Position numbers and translations under genes: made by a program. Below, in pieces: positions 6,768 through 15,020 of a stretch of DNA of 64,000 nt. Source of the DNA: Candidatus Nitrotoga sp. CP45 (GTDB lineage Bacteria; Pseudomonadota; Gammaproteobacteria; Burkholderiales; Gallionellaceae); the NCBI GenBank assembly GCA_945874105.1, contig CAMCFJ010000008.1, forward strand, positions 18,487 to 82,486, written 5' to 3'. The notes under the pieces were generated by a model. The model saw only the letters and a list, made by a program, of their open reading frames with translations, made no database searches and was not told the origin of the DNA. Position 1 is the stretch's first letter. Every line of letters begins with the position of its first letter.

Positions 6768-7859
6768 TCACCTCAGACTGCGTTCTGCTTGTATCTCCAG
6801 CAATAATTTGCGCACCGGCGTAGGGATTGCAGCTTGCAATGCATCATCCGCATTCAGCCACATCATGCCTGGTTCCTGAATTTGCTTGGGTTTGTTAATT
6901 ACCTGCAATAGTAGGGGGGTGATATGCAGCTTGAAATGGGTGAAAGTGTGGGTGAATGTTGGTAGTGCAAGTGTGTGTATTGTCTCCGTGCCGAAGTGCT
7001 GAAGGCAGTAGGCACTCGCATCTTCAACCCTACTTAGAAATTGTGGATCCACTTGCGGTGGACACCACAAGCCACCCCAGATGCCGCTCCCCGGGCGCTT
7101 TTCCAGCAGGATATCGGGGCCATTGAGCAGCAAGAGGAAGGTGCTGTGTCTTTCCGGCAGCACCTTGCGTGGACGTGGCGTGGGTAGCTGTGCGACCAGT
7201 CCGTTTTGATTTGCCATGCAGTCTGCTTGCAGCGGACAGTTGGGGCATTGTGGTTTGCTGCGCGTGCAGACCAGCGCGCCCAGATCCATCAATCCTTGCG
7301 TATAGACCGCGACATCACGCTGTGGCAGCAATGCTTCGGCTTGTTGCCACAGTTGAGCTTCTATCTTTTTTTCGCCAGTGTAACCCTCAATGGCATGGTA
7401 GCGCGCCAGCAAACGTTTGACGTTGCCATCGAGAATCGCGCGCCGTTCATGGAACGCGAATGCGCTGATGGCGGCGGCGGTGGAGCGGCCAATGCCGGGA
7501 AGAGCAAGGATGTCTTCAAGATGGCGAGGAAATATTCCCTCATGCCGTTGAATGATGAGTTGCGCGGCACGGTGCAGGTTGCGCGCGCGAGAGTAGTAGC
7601 CCAGGCCGCTCCAGTGCGCCAATACTGACTCTTCGCTGTCGGCGGCGAGCACTGCGATAGTGGGAAAGCGTGCCACGAAACGGAGGTAATAGGGGATAAC
7701 GGTGACGACCTGGGTTTGTTGCAGCATTATTTCTGATAGCCATACGCGATAAACATCCGCGCCCTGCCACGGTAAGCCGTGCCGACCATGCTGTTGCTGC
7801 CAGTCTATGATGCGATGAGCAAATAATTCCGGGCGCGGCTTATTTTGATTCTTGATCAC
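6768..7859 (-). CDS. mutY: A/G-specific adenine glycosylase
   Basis: 363 residues. MutY removes adenine mispaired with 8-oxoguanine. Catalytic Glu43 lies in SEIMLQQTQV, the helix-hairpin-helix is LPGIGRSTAAAI (120-131), and Asp144 is in LDGNVKRLLAR. The [4Fe-4S] cysteines are 198, 205, 208 and 214 with normal C-X6-C-X2-C-X5-C spacing. The C-terminal NUDIX-like domain (about 230-355) reads 8-oxoG. The start is a GTG overlapping the stop of the upstream AsmA-like gene (GTGA), so the two are translationally coupled, a common beta/gammaproteobacterial pairing. Confidence 0.96.
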   Translation of the reverse strand: MIKNQNKPRPELFAHRIIDWQQQHGRHGLPWQGADVYRVWLSEIMLQQTQVVTVIPYYLRFVARFPTIAVLAADSEESVLAHWSGLGYYSRARNLHRAAQLIIQRHEGIFPRHLEDILALPGIGRSTAAAISAFAFHERRAILDGNVKRLLARYHAIEGYTGEKKIEAQLWQQAEALLPQRDVAVYTQGLMDLGALVCTRSKPQCPNCPLQADCMANQNGLVAQLPTPRPRKVLPERHSTFLLLLNGPDILLEKRPGSGIWGGLWCPPQVDPQFLSRVEDASAYCLQHFGTETIHTLALPTFTHTFTHFKLHITPLLLQVINKPKQIQEPGMMWLNADDALQAAIPTPVRKLLLEIQAERSLR

Positions 7860-9445
7860 GGCGTCAGGTTCTGGTTTATAGCGATGTGAGGCGTAGTCTG
7901 CGCATTTATTTTCAGGCTGCCTTTCACACTGCCCTGATGAAGTGGGCTGAATGTGATCAAGCCGTTATGTGCTTTTACATCGAGGCGTACTTGTGAGAGT
8001 TTCACATTGGCGATTTTAAGCACTCCGATGCGTAATCCGCCTTCAAGATTTAGATTTTTCAGAGCTGCCAAATCAAGAGGCTGTTCTGTCGGGGTGGGTT
8101 TATGGGCAATGCTTGCTGCCTTCTTCGGCAGGTATAAATCAGCATCAAACTGATCTACATCTATGTCGAAGCGTATGGCTGGATCTTGAAATCCGGTCAC
8201 CGCCACCTTGGCTTTAACCTGGCTTTGCAGCAGCCCACCCGCGAGGTTGGTCTGGACGTTCTGACGGCTGCCATCTATTTGTAAGCTACCCTTCATTTCG
8301 CTGCTGATTGATTTATTTGGCATCTGGTCGCCCGTTACATTTACTGCGAGGGTCAGATTGGAGAGGTTGAGCTGTTGCTGCTCGATGTTGCCAGTTACAG
8401 GTGAGCCGAGCATTATCTTGAATGCCTGTTCGGGTTGCTTCATATCCAGCGATAACGTAAGCGCGCTGCTCTTGAACGATTGAGGATTACCAGCCAAATC
8501 AAACAGAGCAAGACTGGCCACGATGTTGCCGAATGCGCTATCCAGCTTGGCGTTTAATGTGAGCTTGTCGCCTGTGAAATTATTCTTAATCATGGTTAAC
8601 GCAGGCGCATCCAGCTTGGCATCGAAGTTATTTTTACCTTGCACGCCAGTGGCCGTAACCGCCAAATTTTTTGTAGAAAATTCTTGCGTGTCAAAATTCG
8701 CGTTGATATTGCCGTTAGCCAAAACGGCCAGATTAATGATGTCGAGTGCTGCCCCCTTGGCTTGCAACGCCAGCCCGTCCATTTGAAATTGCTGTTTTTT
8801 CAGATCGAAAGTCAATGTGGCTTTCATATGTGCGGCTATGTCCAGCTTGGGTTTGTTGGATTGAATGGCTGTGGCAAGATCTAGTTTGCCCGGCACACCG
8901 TTGGCAATACGTCCGGTATTCAGGCTAAAGCCTTTCAGCACATATTGAGCAGCTGTAGTCTCGTCCAGGTAGGTCAGCTCTGAGTCTTTCACATGCACTG
9001 CGGCTATGTCGAACTCAAGCGGCGCTGTGTCTTTGCTGGTCTCGTTTTTGCTCAACAGGTCGTTAATGTTGAACTTGCCGTTCTTGAATTTCACCAGAGC
9101 CGCCTTCAGGCCAATGATCGAAACTTCGTCCACAACCACTCGTCTGGATAGTAGCGGCAATAGCGCCAGTGAGAAGCGCGCGTTGTCAATGTACATAAAT
9201 TCCTTGCCGCTCTGAAACTCAGACAATGATGCCTTGCCAATATGGGCGCCTATGCCGGGGAAGAAAACCAGTTTGATATCGCCATTCAGCTTGAGATTAC
9301 GTTGCTGCTTATCTTTCACCAGCTGGATGATCTGCGACTTGTAATCATTGGGATTAAATGTGGCGGCGATATAAGCTACTCCGGCTATCGCAATGGCGAC
9401 CACCACAGCTGCTGACCATAAACCATATGTTAGAAATTTTTTCAT
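7856..9445 (-). CDS. AsmA-family protein
   Basis: 529 residues from the ATG at 9445 (MKKFLTYGLWSAAVVVAIAI). One N-terminal membrane helix (about 7-30) is followed by a long periplasmic beta-rich region. The N-terminal AsmA signature is visible (FNPNDYKSQIIQLVKDKQQR, then LNGDIKLVFFPGIGAHIGKASLSE). AsmA-like proteins are linked to lipid transport or outer-membrane homeostasis; the exact role is unknown. The frame is open to 9541, but the membrane anchor starts at 9445 and nothing upstream looks coding. The 3' end overlaps the mutY start by 3 bp. Confidence 0.85.
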   Translation of the reverse strand: MKKFLTYGLWSAAVVVAIAIAGVAYIAATFNPNDYKSQIIQLVKDKQQRNLKLNGDIKLVFFPGIGAHIGKASLSEFQSGKEFMYIDNARFSLALLPLLSRRVVVDEVSIIGLKAALVKFKNGKFNINDLLSKNETSKDTAPLEFDIAAVHVKDSELTYLDETTAAQYVLKGFSLNTGRIANGVPGKLDLATAIQSNKPKLDIAAHMKATLTFDLKKQQFQMDGLALQAKGAALDIINLAVLANGNINANFDTQEFSTKNLAVTATGVQGKNNFDAKLDAPALTMIKNNFTGDKLTLNAKLDSAFGNIVASLALFDLAGNPQSFKSSALTLSLDMKQPEQAFKIMLGSPVTGNIEQQQLNLSNLTLAVNVTGDQMPNKSISSEMKGSLQIDGSRQNVQTNLAGGLLQSQVKAKVAVTGFQDPAIRFDIDVDQFDADLYLPKKAASIAHKPTPTEQPLDLAALKNLNLEGGLRIGVLKIANVKLSQVRLDVKAHNGLITFSPLHQGSVKGSLKINAQTTPHIAINQNLTP

Positions 9446-9641
9446 GTTGCCCGTGGCTGGAACATTGGCAGCAATTATAGACGAAGTGCAAATCTGTCGA
9501 CCGTCTTCACATTGGTGAGGGTAGGGTGAGCCCCCGTTCATGACGGCACTTTCTATTTTAATTATTAACTTGGTTAGAATTGCAATTTACTAACAGATAC
9601 AACATAAACATGTTGTACATATATCATTGTTCGCGTAGGAT

Positions 9642-9676
9642 GTGTTTGGTTCGCTAGTAATTAACGAACCAAACAC
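9642..9676. promoter_or_regulatory. perfect 12-bp inverted repeat upstream of ferritin-like gene
   Basis: GTGTTTGGTTCG at 9642-9653 is exactly complementary to CGAACCAAACAC at 9665-9676, with an 11-bp spacer. It ends 28 bp before the ATG at 9705, just ahead of the Shine-Dalgarno (AGGAG, about 9693-9697). It could be an operator or an mRNA leader hairpin. It has no T-run, so it is not a terminator. Confidence 0.6.
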
Positions 9677-9704
9677 AGCTGACCACTAAACTTAGGAGAC
9701 AACA

Positions 9705-10343
9705 ATGGAAAATATTAACAACATACCTGACAATTCTCGCCGTACCGCTCTTAAGGCTGGTCTTGCCGCAAGTGCGCTCGCTGCGCTTAGCTTAACCACT
9801 CTCAATAGCGCAAATGCGAATACTGGGAGCGATACAAAGCACGATATGGCTATATTGAATGCAGCCTTGGACCTTGAAAATCAAGCAATTTGGGCATACG
9901 GCGTGGCGGCTGGAAAGCTGAGCAACAGCAAGGTGGGAAATGTCATCAAGTCCCTGGCATTGCGTAATCAGGCCGATCACATTAAACATCGGGATATCTT
10001 CATATCCACGATCAAGAGCCTGGGAGGCACACCAGTCAGTGCAAAGGGAACGTATGATCTTTCTGCTTATATCAAGGCAGGGGAAGGTAATCTTGATAGT
10101 GACGCCAATATCGCAAAACTTGCATTGGCGCTGGAAGTAGATGCGGTGCTTGCCTACGCCAGTGCCGTCAGCAAACTGCGTACCCCCGCGCTGGTTGCTG
10201 CCGGACTGACTATCTTGCCGGATGAATCAGCACATGCCACTGCAATTCGCGCGGTCTTTGGCACGCTTGATGCGACGATCCATGCCGTGCCGGATGCACA
10301 ACTCAGCAAAGAAACTCGCAGCCAGTGGATACTGCCCGTCTAG
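9705..10343 (+). CDS. exported ferritin-like domain protein
   Basis: 212 residues. A Tat-like N-terminus (NSRRTALKAG followed by an Ala/Leu-rich stretch to about 38) suggests export of a folded protein. The mature part is a four-helix bundle of ferritin-like type with possible metal ligands in ALDLENQAIWAYG, RNQADHIKHRD, ALALEVDAVLAYA and DESAHATAIR. By pattern it is near DUF4439/Ferritin_2-like exported proteins; the reaction is unknown. The next gene encodes a cupredoxin and begins within a few bases of this stop, so a joint periplasmic redox or metal role is plausible. The perfect inverted repeat upstream suggests specific regulation. Confidence 0.75.
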   Translation: MENINNIPDNSRRTALKAGLAASALAALSLTTLNSANANTGSDTKHDMAILNAALDLENQAIWAYGVAAGKLSNSKVGNVIKSLALRNQADHIKHRDIFISTIKSLGGTPVSAKGTYDLSAYIKAGEGNLDSDANIAKLALALEVDAVLAYASAVSKLRTPALVAAGLTILPDESAHATAIRAVFGTLDATIHAVPDAQLSKETRSQWILPV

Positions 10344-10348
10344 TCAGC

Positions 10349-10726
10349 ATGGCGCGTACCATGAGGATGCCCATCACACTACTTGCAGGGGTATATTTGG
10401 GGCTGGCAGCTACTTCAATGACGGTGTCAGCCGCTCCTAACGAGGCAAGCGGGAAGCGCCATGCTACCAAGGCACCCATAACGGTTACGATTGATGCCTT
10501 CCAATTTCAACCCGATAAGATACGGATAAAACGCGGGCAGAGCGTTATCTTTGTTAACAAGGATGAAGTTCCGCATACTGTGACACCTGAAAAAAATGGT
10601 CACTTTGCTCCTTCCGGCATCATAAAAGGTGGCGAACAACATGAGGTGTTATTTGAACCGGCGGGAGTACAGAATTATTCGTGTGATTTTCATCCCAGTA
10701 TGCGCGGACGAGTGATCGTAAAATAA
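10349..10726 (+). CDS. exported cupredoxin (plastocyanin-like)
   Basis: 125 residues from the ATG at 10349; starts at 10325 (overlapping the upstream gene) and 10361 are also open. A signal peptide (MPITLLAGVYLGLAATSMTVSAA) is followed by one cupredoxin barrel. The type 1 copper ligands are visible: His in VPHTVTPEKNG, then Cys, His and Met in YSCDFHPSMRG. It should be a periplasmic blue-copper electron carrier or copper binder. The partner is probably the ferritin-like protein from the same transcript. A REP-like hairpin follows at 10742-10782. Confidence 0.82.
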   Translation: MARTMRMPITLLAGVYLGLAATSMTVSAAPNEASGKRHATKAPITVTIDAFQFQPDKIRIKRGQSVIFVNKDEVPHTVTPEKNGHFAPSGIIKGGEQHEVLFEPAGVQNYSCDFHPSMRGRVIVK

Positions 10727-10741
10727 GAAGTGGTAAACAAT

Positions 10742-10782
10742 AAATCCGTTCGTCCGGAGCCTGTCGAAGGATGAGCGGATTT
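10742..10782. repeat. REP-like palindrome
   Basis: AAATCCG at 10742-10748 pairs with CGGATTT at 10776-10782. Between them is the GTTCG..GAGCCTGTCGAAGG core typical of bacterial REP elements. A related inverted pair lies at 27341-27411. Its place just after the cupredoxin stop means it may also work as a transcription end. Confidence 0.65.
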
Positions 10783-10849
10783 ACTTCCTTTGCGGGAGGT
10801 TGAAAGATGACAGAAAAATATTGGTGTGCCACACCCGGTCATATTCCGT

Positions 10850-11020
10850 GGGCCTGGTTGGATGCATTTATTGTCAAGACAAACCACGTGCATGGAATTA
10901 TCACCATCGGGGCAATTGTAGGGGCAAAAATCGTAGGGGCAAAAAATCTTTTGCCCCTACTTTAAAATCGCGGAATACATCCAGACCAATCCCCAGCGAT
11001 GAGAATTTCATTGCCCACGC
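10850..11020 (+). pseudogene. REP-associated tyrosine transposase (RAYT) remnant
   Basis: The reading LDAFIVKTNHVHGIITIGAI contains the RAYT/Y1 transposase signature NHVHGII (10882-10905), normally MPNHVHGI. The frame then runs into a repeated GTAGGGGCAAAA sequence and stops. A further piece in another frame, YIQTNPQR at about 10976-10999, resembles the C-terminal YI..NP.KW motif. The catalytic tyrosine region is mostly absent, so this is a relic. Its presence next to a REP element is consistent with RAYT proteins mobilising REPs. GTAGGGGCAAAA at 10929-10940 is an imperfect inverted partner of CTTTTGCCCCTAC just after. Confidence 0.6.
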
Positions 11021-11121
11021 TACTTCTCATAAAGCCGTCTAGTTTCGCTCTTCATACGGTCTAGGGTAAAATGCAACAAATCTCCTTAAAGGGAGTAAAA
11101 CGTGTTAAAGGTGTATATAAA

Positions 11122-11763
11122 ATGCTTGAATTATTAGGGAATCGTCAACAAGAGCTTTTAAAGCTCCTACTCAAACACAAGGGCGGTTTAACTTTAGAAG
11201 AGCTCTCGGAATATCTAAAAATTTCCCGAAACGCCGTTCGCCAGCACGTATCTGCATTGGAGAACAATGGAATAGTCACTGAAGGGATCAGCCGCCCTTC
11301 TGGGGGGCGTCCGGAACAGCTTTATGTACTTACCGATGAAGGCAAAGAGTTCTTTCCGCGCAATTATTCCTGGTTTGCTCAGCTAATGGTCGAATCAATC
11401 ACTCAAGAATCTGGGGTGACGGGGTTGAAGGAAAAAATGGCTGCTATGGGGGCGGGAGTTGCTCAACAGCTACTTAGCCAAAATGGAGCACTCAAAACAC
11501 GCGAGCAAAAAGTGGAAAAGCTTTCTGAGGTGATGGAAATGCTGGGTTATAACACGGGGAGTTCCACTGTTGATGGCGATACGTCCACAATTGAAGCAGT
11601 CAACTGCATTTTTCACAATCTCGCCATGAAAAAACCGGAGATTTGCCAGTTTGATCTGGCCTTGTTATCGACCTTTACAGACAGTACGGTTAATCACGAG
11701 GAATGCATGGCCAAAGGAGGTAACGTTTGCCGCTTCAAATTTACGTCTAAAGATAAAAAATGA
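11122..11763 (+). CDS. SufR-like Fe-S cluster transcriptional regulator
   Basis: 213 residues from the ATG at 11122. The N-terminal winged helix (LLGNRQQELLKLLLKHKGGL, then LSEYLKISRNAVRQHVSALE) is of DeoR/ArsR type. The C-terminal part has four cysteines in the pattern NC..(about 12)..C..(about 20)..C.......C (EAVNC, EICQF, HEECMAKGGNVCRF), the layout of SufR-type regulators that bind an Fe-S cluster. It probably senses iron-sulfur or redox state. An upstream ATG at 11071 is open too, but a TAAAAT hexamer (11067-11072) overlaps it. No suf genes lie nearby, so the targets are unknown. Confidence 0.72.
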   Translation: MLELLGNRQQELLKLLLKHKGGLTLEELSEYLKISRNAVRQHVSALENNGIVTEGISRPSGGRPEQLYVLTDEGKEFFPRNYSWFAQLMVESITQESGVTGLKEKMAAMGAGVAQQLLSQNGALKTREQKVEKLSEVMEMLGYNTGSSTVDGDTSTIEAVNCIFHNLAMKKPEICQFDLALLSTFTDSTVNHEECMAKGGNVCRFKFTSKDKK

Positions 11764-11838
11764 GCGTGTTGTAGTCGCTGTGAGTCAAGGAAAAACTTGG
11801 CCAGAGCATGAAGCAAGGTTTAGCTTCACAATATTTTT

Positions 11839-12327
11839 TCAGTCACGAAAGTTTTGGTATTGCAGCGGAAAGTCAGTGATGGATGCCCGTATTAACTGGA
11901 TGGCAGCTTGCAGATCGTCACGCTTACTGCCAGTTATGCGCACCGTGTCGCCTTGTATGCTGGCCTGTACTTTCATTTTGCTGTCTTTGACGAACTTGAC
12001 GATCTTTTTCGCCAGTTCAATTTCCACTCCCACCTTCACGGTACAGGATCGTTTAATCTTGTTACCGCTGACCTTTTCAATTTTATCGCTAACCTCCAAG
12101 CACTTGATGTCCACGCCTCGCTTGGTAAGTTTGGCATTAAGAATATCCTGTACCTGGTTCAGCTGAAATTCATTATCAGCATGCACGGTGAGTACTAACT
12201 CTGCCTGCTCCACGCGAGCGTCTGAACCCTTGAAATCAAAGCGCGTGCCAACTTCCTTGTTGGTCTGCTCGACTGCATTTTTAACTTCCGTCTTATCCAC
12301 TTCGGATACGATGTCGAATGATGGCAT
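11839..12327 (-). CDS. yajQ: YajQ-family nucleotide/c-di-GMP-binding protein
   Basis: 162 residues, full length for YajQ, start [20 protein letters not shown]. Two ferredoxin-like halves are visible, with [19 protein letters not shown] in the first and [22 protein letters not shown] plus [19 protein letters not shown] in the second. In Xanthomonas and Pseudomonas the family binds cyclic di-GMP and acts with transcription factors; RNA binding was also proposed. Several c-di-GMP enzymes are in this window, but none is adjacent. A good ribosome site (AAGGAG) precedes the ATG. Confidence 0.93.
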   Translation of the reverse strand: MPSFDIVSEVDKTEVKNAVEQTNKEVGTRFDFKGSDARVEQAELVLTVHADNEFQLNQVQDILNAKLTKRGVDIKCLEVSDKIEKVSGNKIKRSCTVKVGVEIELAKKIVKFVKDSKMKVQASIQGDTVRITGSKRDDLQAAIQLIRASITDFPLQYQNFRD

Positions 12328-12417
12328 TGCAGTTCTCCTTAAAGTTTATCTGCATTAACCTTCTTTTTCAGACGGAGGAAATGCTTGATGAGGGGTGCTA
12401 CGAGTGAGTTCGATTCG

Positions 12418-12732
12418 CTAACCAAAACTGCAAACGTAATTGACTGCATCTTGCGCATGTATTTCAAAGCTGCTATCAGCAGCCACACTGAACTGCATGC
12501 CGGCAGTGTAGGTTTTGGCGGCATCGTCGCCTGCTATTTTAACTTGACAGGTGCCACTGGTAATTTCCATTAGTTCCGGGGTGTTGACGTTAAAAGTGAG
12601 CTGGCTGCCCGGCATTATCACTCCGACGGTTTTGCGTGTGCCATCCGGGAACAGGACGGAGTGTGACACGCACTTACCGTCGAAGAACACATTGGCTTTT
12701 TTAACGACGCTAACGTTATCGAATTGGGACAT
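12418..12732 (-). CDS. ppnP: pyrimidine/purine nucleoside phosphorylase
   Basis: 104 residues, the normal length of PpnP (YaiE, DUF1255). It is a small cupin that phosphorolyses several nucleosides to base and ribose-1-phosphate in E. coli. The start is MSQFDNVSVVKKANVFFDGK; conserved stretches are SHSVLFPDGTRKTVGVIMPG and MEITSGTCQVKI. The C-terminus VNYVCSFG is typical of the family. It lies alone, downstream of argG on the same strand reading away from it. Confidence 0.92.
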   Translation of the reverse strand: MSQFDNVSVVKKANVFFDGKCVSHSVLFPDGTRKTVGVIMPGSQLTFNVNTPELMEITSGTCQVKIAGDDAAKTYTAGMQFSVAADSSFEIHAQDAVNYVCSFG

Positions 12733-12816
12733 AGGTACTCCATATTGGGAACGAGATAATTTAATATTAATTATTCAGTTGTCTACAAAAAATAAAGCGT
12801 TTCGAACAGGTATTAA

Positions 12817-14037
12817 CTACTTCCCTAGCTTCGCCGCAATACGCATTCTAAGAGCGTTCAGTTTGATAAATCCGGCAGCATCCTTCTGGTCGTAGGCGCC
12901 CCTGTCATCTTCGAAAGTAGCGATGTTCGGATCGAACAGCGAATTGGTTTTGGAATCGCGTCCAACCACGATGACATTGCCCTTGTACAGCTTGATGCGC
13001 ACCCAGCCGTTAACATTTTGCTGCGTGCAATCTATCAGTGTTTGCAGTGCTTGGCGTTCGGGACTCCACCAATAACCGTTGTAAATCATGCTGGCATAGC
13101 GCGGCATCAAATCGTCTTTCAGGTGCGCTACTTCGCGGTCCAGCGTGATGGATTCTATTGCGCGATGTGCCTTGAGCATGATGGTTCCGCCGGGGGTTTC
13201 GTAACAGCCGCGTGATTTCATGCCGACGTAGCGGTTCTCTACCAGATCAAGACGGCCAATGCCGTGTTTGCCCCCCAATTCATTTAGTTTGGCGAGTATC
13301 TGAGCCGGGCCCATGTGCGAGCCGTTGAGGCCGACAATGTCGCCGCGCTCGAACTCAATATCAAGATATTCAGCGGCATCTGGCGCTTGCTCTGGTGACA
13401 CTGTCCAGCGCCACATGCTTTCCTCAGCTTCGGCGGCGGGGTTTTCCAGATGGCGACCTTCAAAGCTGATATGCAGCAGGTTTGCATCCATTGAATAAGG
13501 TGATCCGCCCTGCTTATGCTTCATATCTACGGGGATGCTATGCTTTTCAGCGTAGGCCATTAATTTTTCGCGCGAGAGTAAGTCCCACTCGCGCCACGGC
13601 GCGATTACCTTGATGTTTGGGTTAAGTGCGTAATAGCCTAGCTCGAAACGCACCTGATCGTTGCCCTTGCCGGTGGCGCCGTGCGACACCGCTTGCGCGC
13701 CAGTTTGTCTGGCGATCTCAATTTGGCGCTTGGCGATTAGCGGGCGCGCGATAGAGGTGCCGAGCAGATATTCCCCCTCATACACGGTGTTGGCGCGGAA
13801 CATCGGGAATACAAAGTCGCGTACGAATTCGTCGCGCAGATCGTCGATGAAAATATTTTCCGGCTTGATACCGAACTGCAAGGCTTTTTTGCGCGCGGGT
13901 TCGAGTTCTTCACCTTGACCAATATCGGCAGTGAAGGTCACGACCTCGCACTGATAGGTATCCTGTAACCACTTCAGGATTACTGAGGTATCCAGCCCGC
14001 CAGAATAGGCGAGGACGACTTTTTTGATTTCACTCAT
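12817..14037 (-). CDS. argG: argininosuccinate synthase
   Basis: 406 residues. It joins citrulline and aspartate with ATP to give argininosuccinate. The N-terminal PP-loop [14 protein letters not shown] (10-23) binds [20 protein letters not shown] and the C-terminal [11 protein letters not shown] are further family signatures. It is the third gene of an arginine cluster after argD and argF on the same strand, separated from argF by 61 bp holding a hairpin (14073-14096). argH is not in the window. Confidence 0.97.
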   Translation of the reverse strand: MSEIKKVVLAYSGGLDTSVILKWLQDTYQCEVVTFTADIGQGEELEPARKKALQFGIKPENIFIDDLRDEFVRDFVFPMFRANTVYEGEYLLGTSIARPLIAKRQIEIARQTGAQAVSHGATGKGNDQVRFELGYYALNPNIKVIAPWREWDLLSREKLMAYAEKHSIPVDMKHKQGGSPYSMDANLLHISFEGRHLENPAAEAEESMWRWTVSPEQAPDAAEYLDIEFERGDIVGLNGSHMGPAQILAKLNELGGKHGIGRLDLVENRYVGMKSRGCYETPGGTIMLKAHRAIESITLDREVAHLKDDLMPRYASMIYNGYWWSPERQALQTLIDCTQQNVNGWVRIKLYKGNVIVVGRDSKTNSLFDPNIATFEDDRGAYDQKDAAGFIKLNALRMRIAAKLGK

Positions 14038-14072
14038 TTCGATTTTCTCTGTTTAATAATCCACTAATGAAA

Positions 14073-14096
14073 GCAGGGTGTGCTTATACACCCTGC
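14073..14096 (-). terminator. hairpin between argF and argG
   Basis: GCAGGGTGT (14073-14081) and ACACCCTGC (14088-14096) form a perfect 9-bp stem with a 6-base loop. On the minus strand it is followed by TTTCATT, a weak U-run. It directly follows the argF stop and could partly end transcription or protect the argD-argF message before argG. Confidence 0.55.
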
Positions 14097-14098
14097 AT

Positions 14099-15019
14099 TT
14101 AGTTGTTCACATTACCTAATAGCAGATATTCCATCAGTGCTTTTTGTACATGTAATCTATTCTCTGCTTCATCCCATACTGCGCTTTGCGGGCCGTCAAT
14201 TACGGCGGCATCCACTTCCTCGCCCCGATGTGCCGGCAGGCAATGCATGAACAGCGCATCCGGTTTGGCGACAGACATCATTTCTGTATCCACAATCCAG
14301 TCGGCGAACGCTTTGCGGCGTGCATCGTTCTCGCGCTCAAAGCCCATGCTGGTCCAGACATCGGTGGTAACCAGGTCGGCATTGCGTGCCGCATCCATCG
14401 GGTCAGCAAATTCCTCATAGTGGTCTTCGCCGAATAATCCGGCCCGTTCTGGCTCAACTTCATAGCCAGGAGGAGTGGAAACATGGACGTTGAAGTCGAA
14501 CACTTCTGCTGCTTGTAGCCAGGTATTGCATACATTGTTTGAATCGCCTATCCAGGCTACGGTTTTGCCTTGAATGGAACCGCGTTGCTCGATATAGGTG
14601 TAGATGTCGGCCAATATTTGACAGGGATGGTATTCATTGGTCAGGCCGTTAATCACCGGCACTCTCGAATTTGCGGCAAAGCGTTCGATAATTTCCTGTT
14701 CGAAAGTACGGATCATTACCAGGTCACTCATGCGCGAGATAACTTGTGCCGCGTCTTCTACCGGCTCGCCGCGCCCCAGTTGCGAATCGCGAGTGTTGAG
14801 GTAAATGGCATTGCCGCCAAGTTGTTGCATACCTGCCTCAAACGATAGGCGCGTACGCGTGGAGCTTTTTTCAAAAATCATCACTAAAGTGCGATCCACT
14901 AGCGGATGATAGAGCTGGTAGGTTTTGAAGCGCTGCTTGATGATGCGCGCGCGGGCGAACACGTGTTCTAACTCTGCACGGGTAAGGTCATTGAATTGTA
15001 AAAAATGTTTAATGCTCAC
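14099..15019 (-). CDS. argF: ornithine carbamoyltransferase
   Basis: 306 residues. It makes citrulline from ornithine and carbamoyl phosphate. The carbamoyl-phosphate loop is FEKSSTRTRLSFE (about 51-63), and the ornithine/active-site motif is FMHCLPAHRGEEVD near residue 265. The start is one base after the argD stop, so the two are coupled in one operon. The length is normal and all motifs are present. Confidence 0.97.
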   Translation of the reverse strand: MSIKHFLQFNDLTRAELEHVFARARIIKQRFKTYQLYHPLVDRTLVMIFEKSSTRTRLSFEAGMQQLGGNAIYLNTRDSQLGRGEPVEDAAQVISRMSDLVMIRTFEQEIIERFAANSRVPVINGLTNEYHPCQILADIYTYIEQRGSIQGKTVAWIGDSNNVCNTWLQAAEVFDFNVHVSTPPGYEVEPERAGLFGEDHYEEFADPMDAARNADLVTTDVWTSMGFERENDARRKAFADWIVDTEMMSVAKPDALFMHCLPAHRGEEVDAAVIDGPQSAVWDEAENRLHVQKALMEYLLLGNVNN

Positions 15020-15020
15020 G

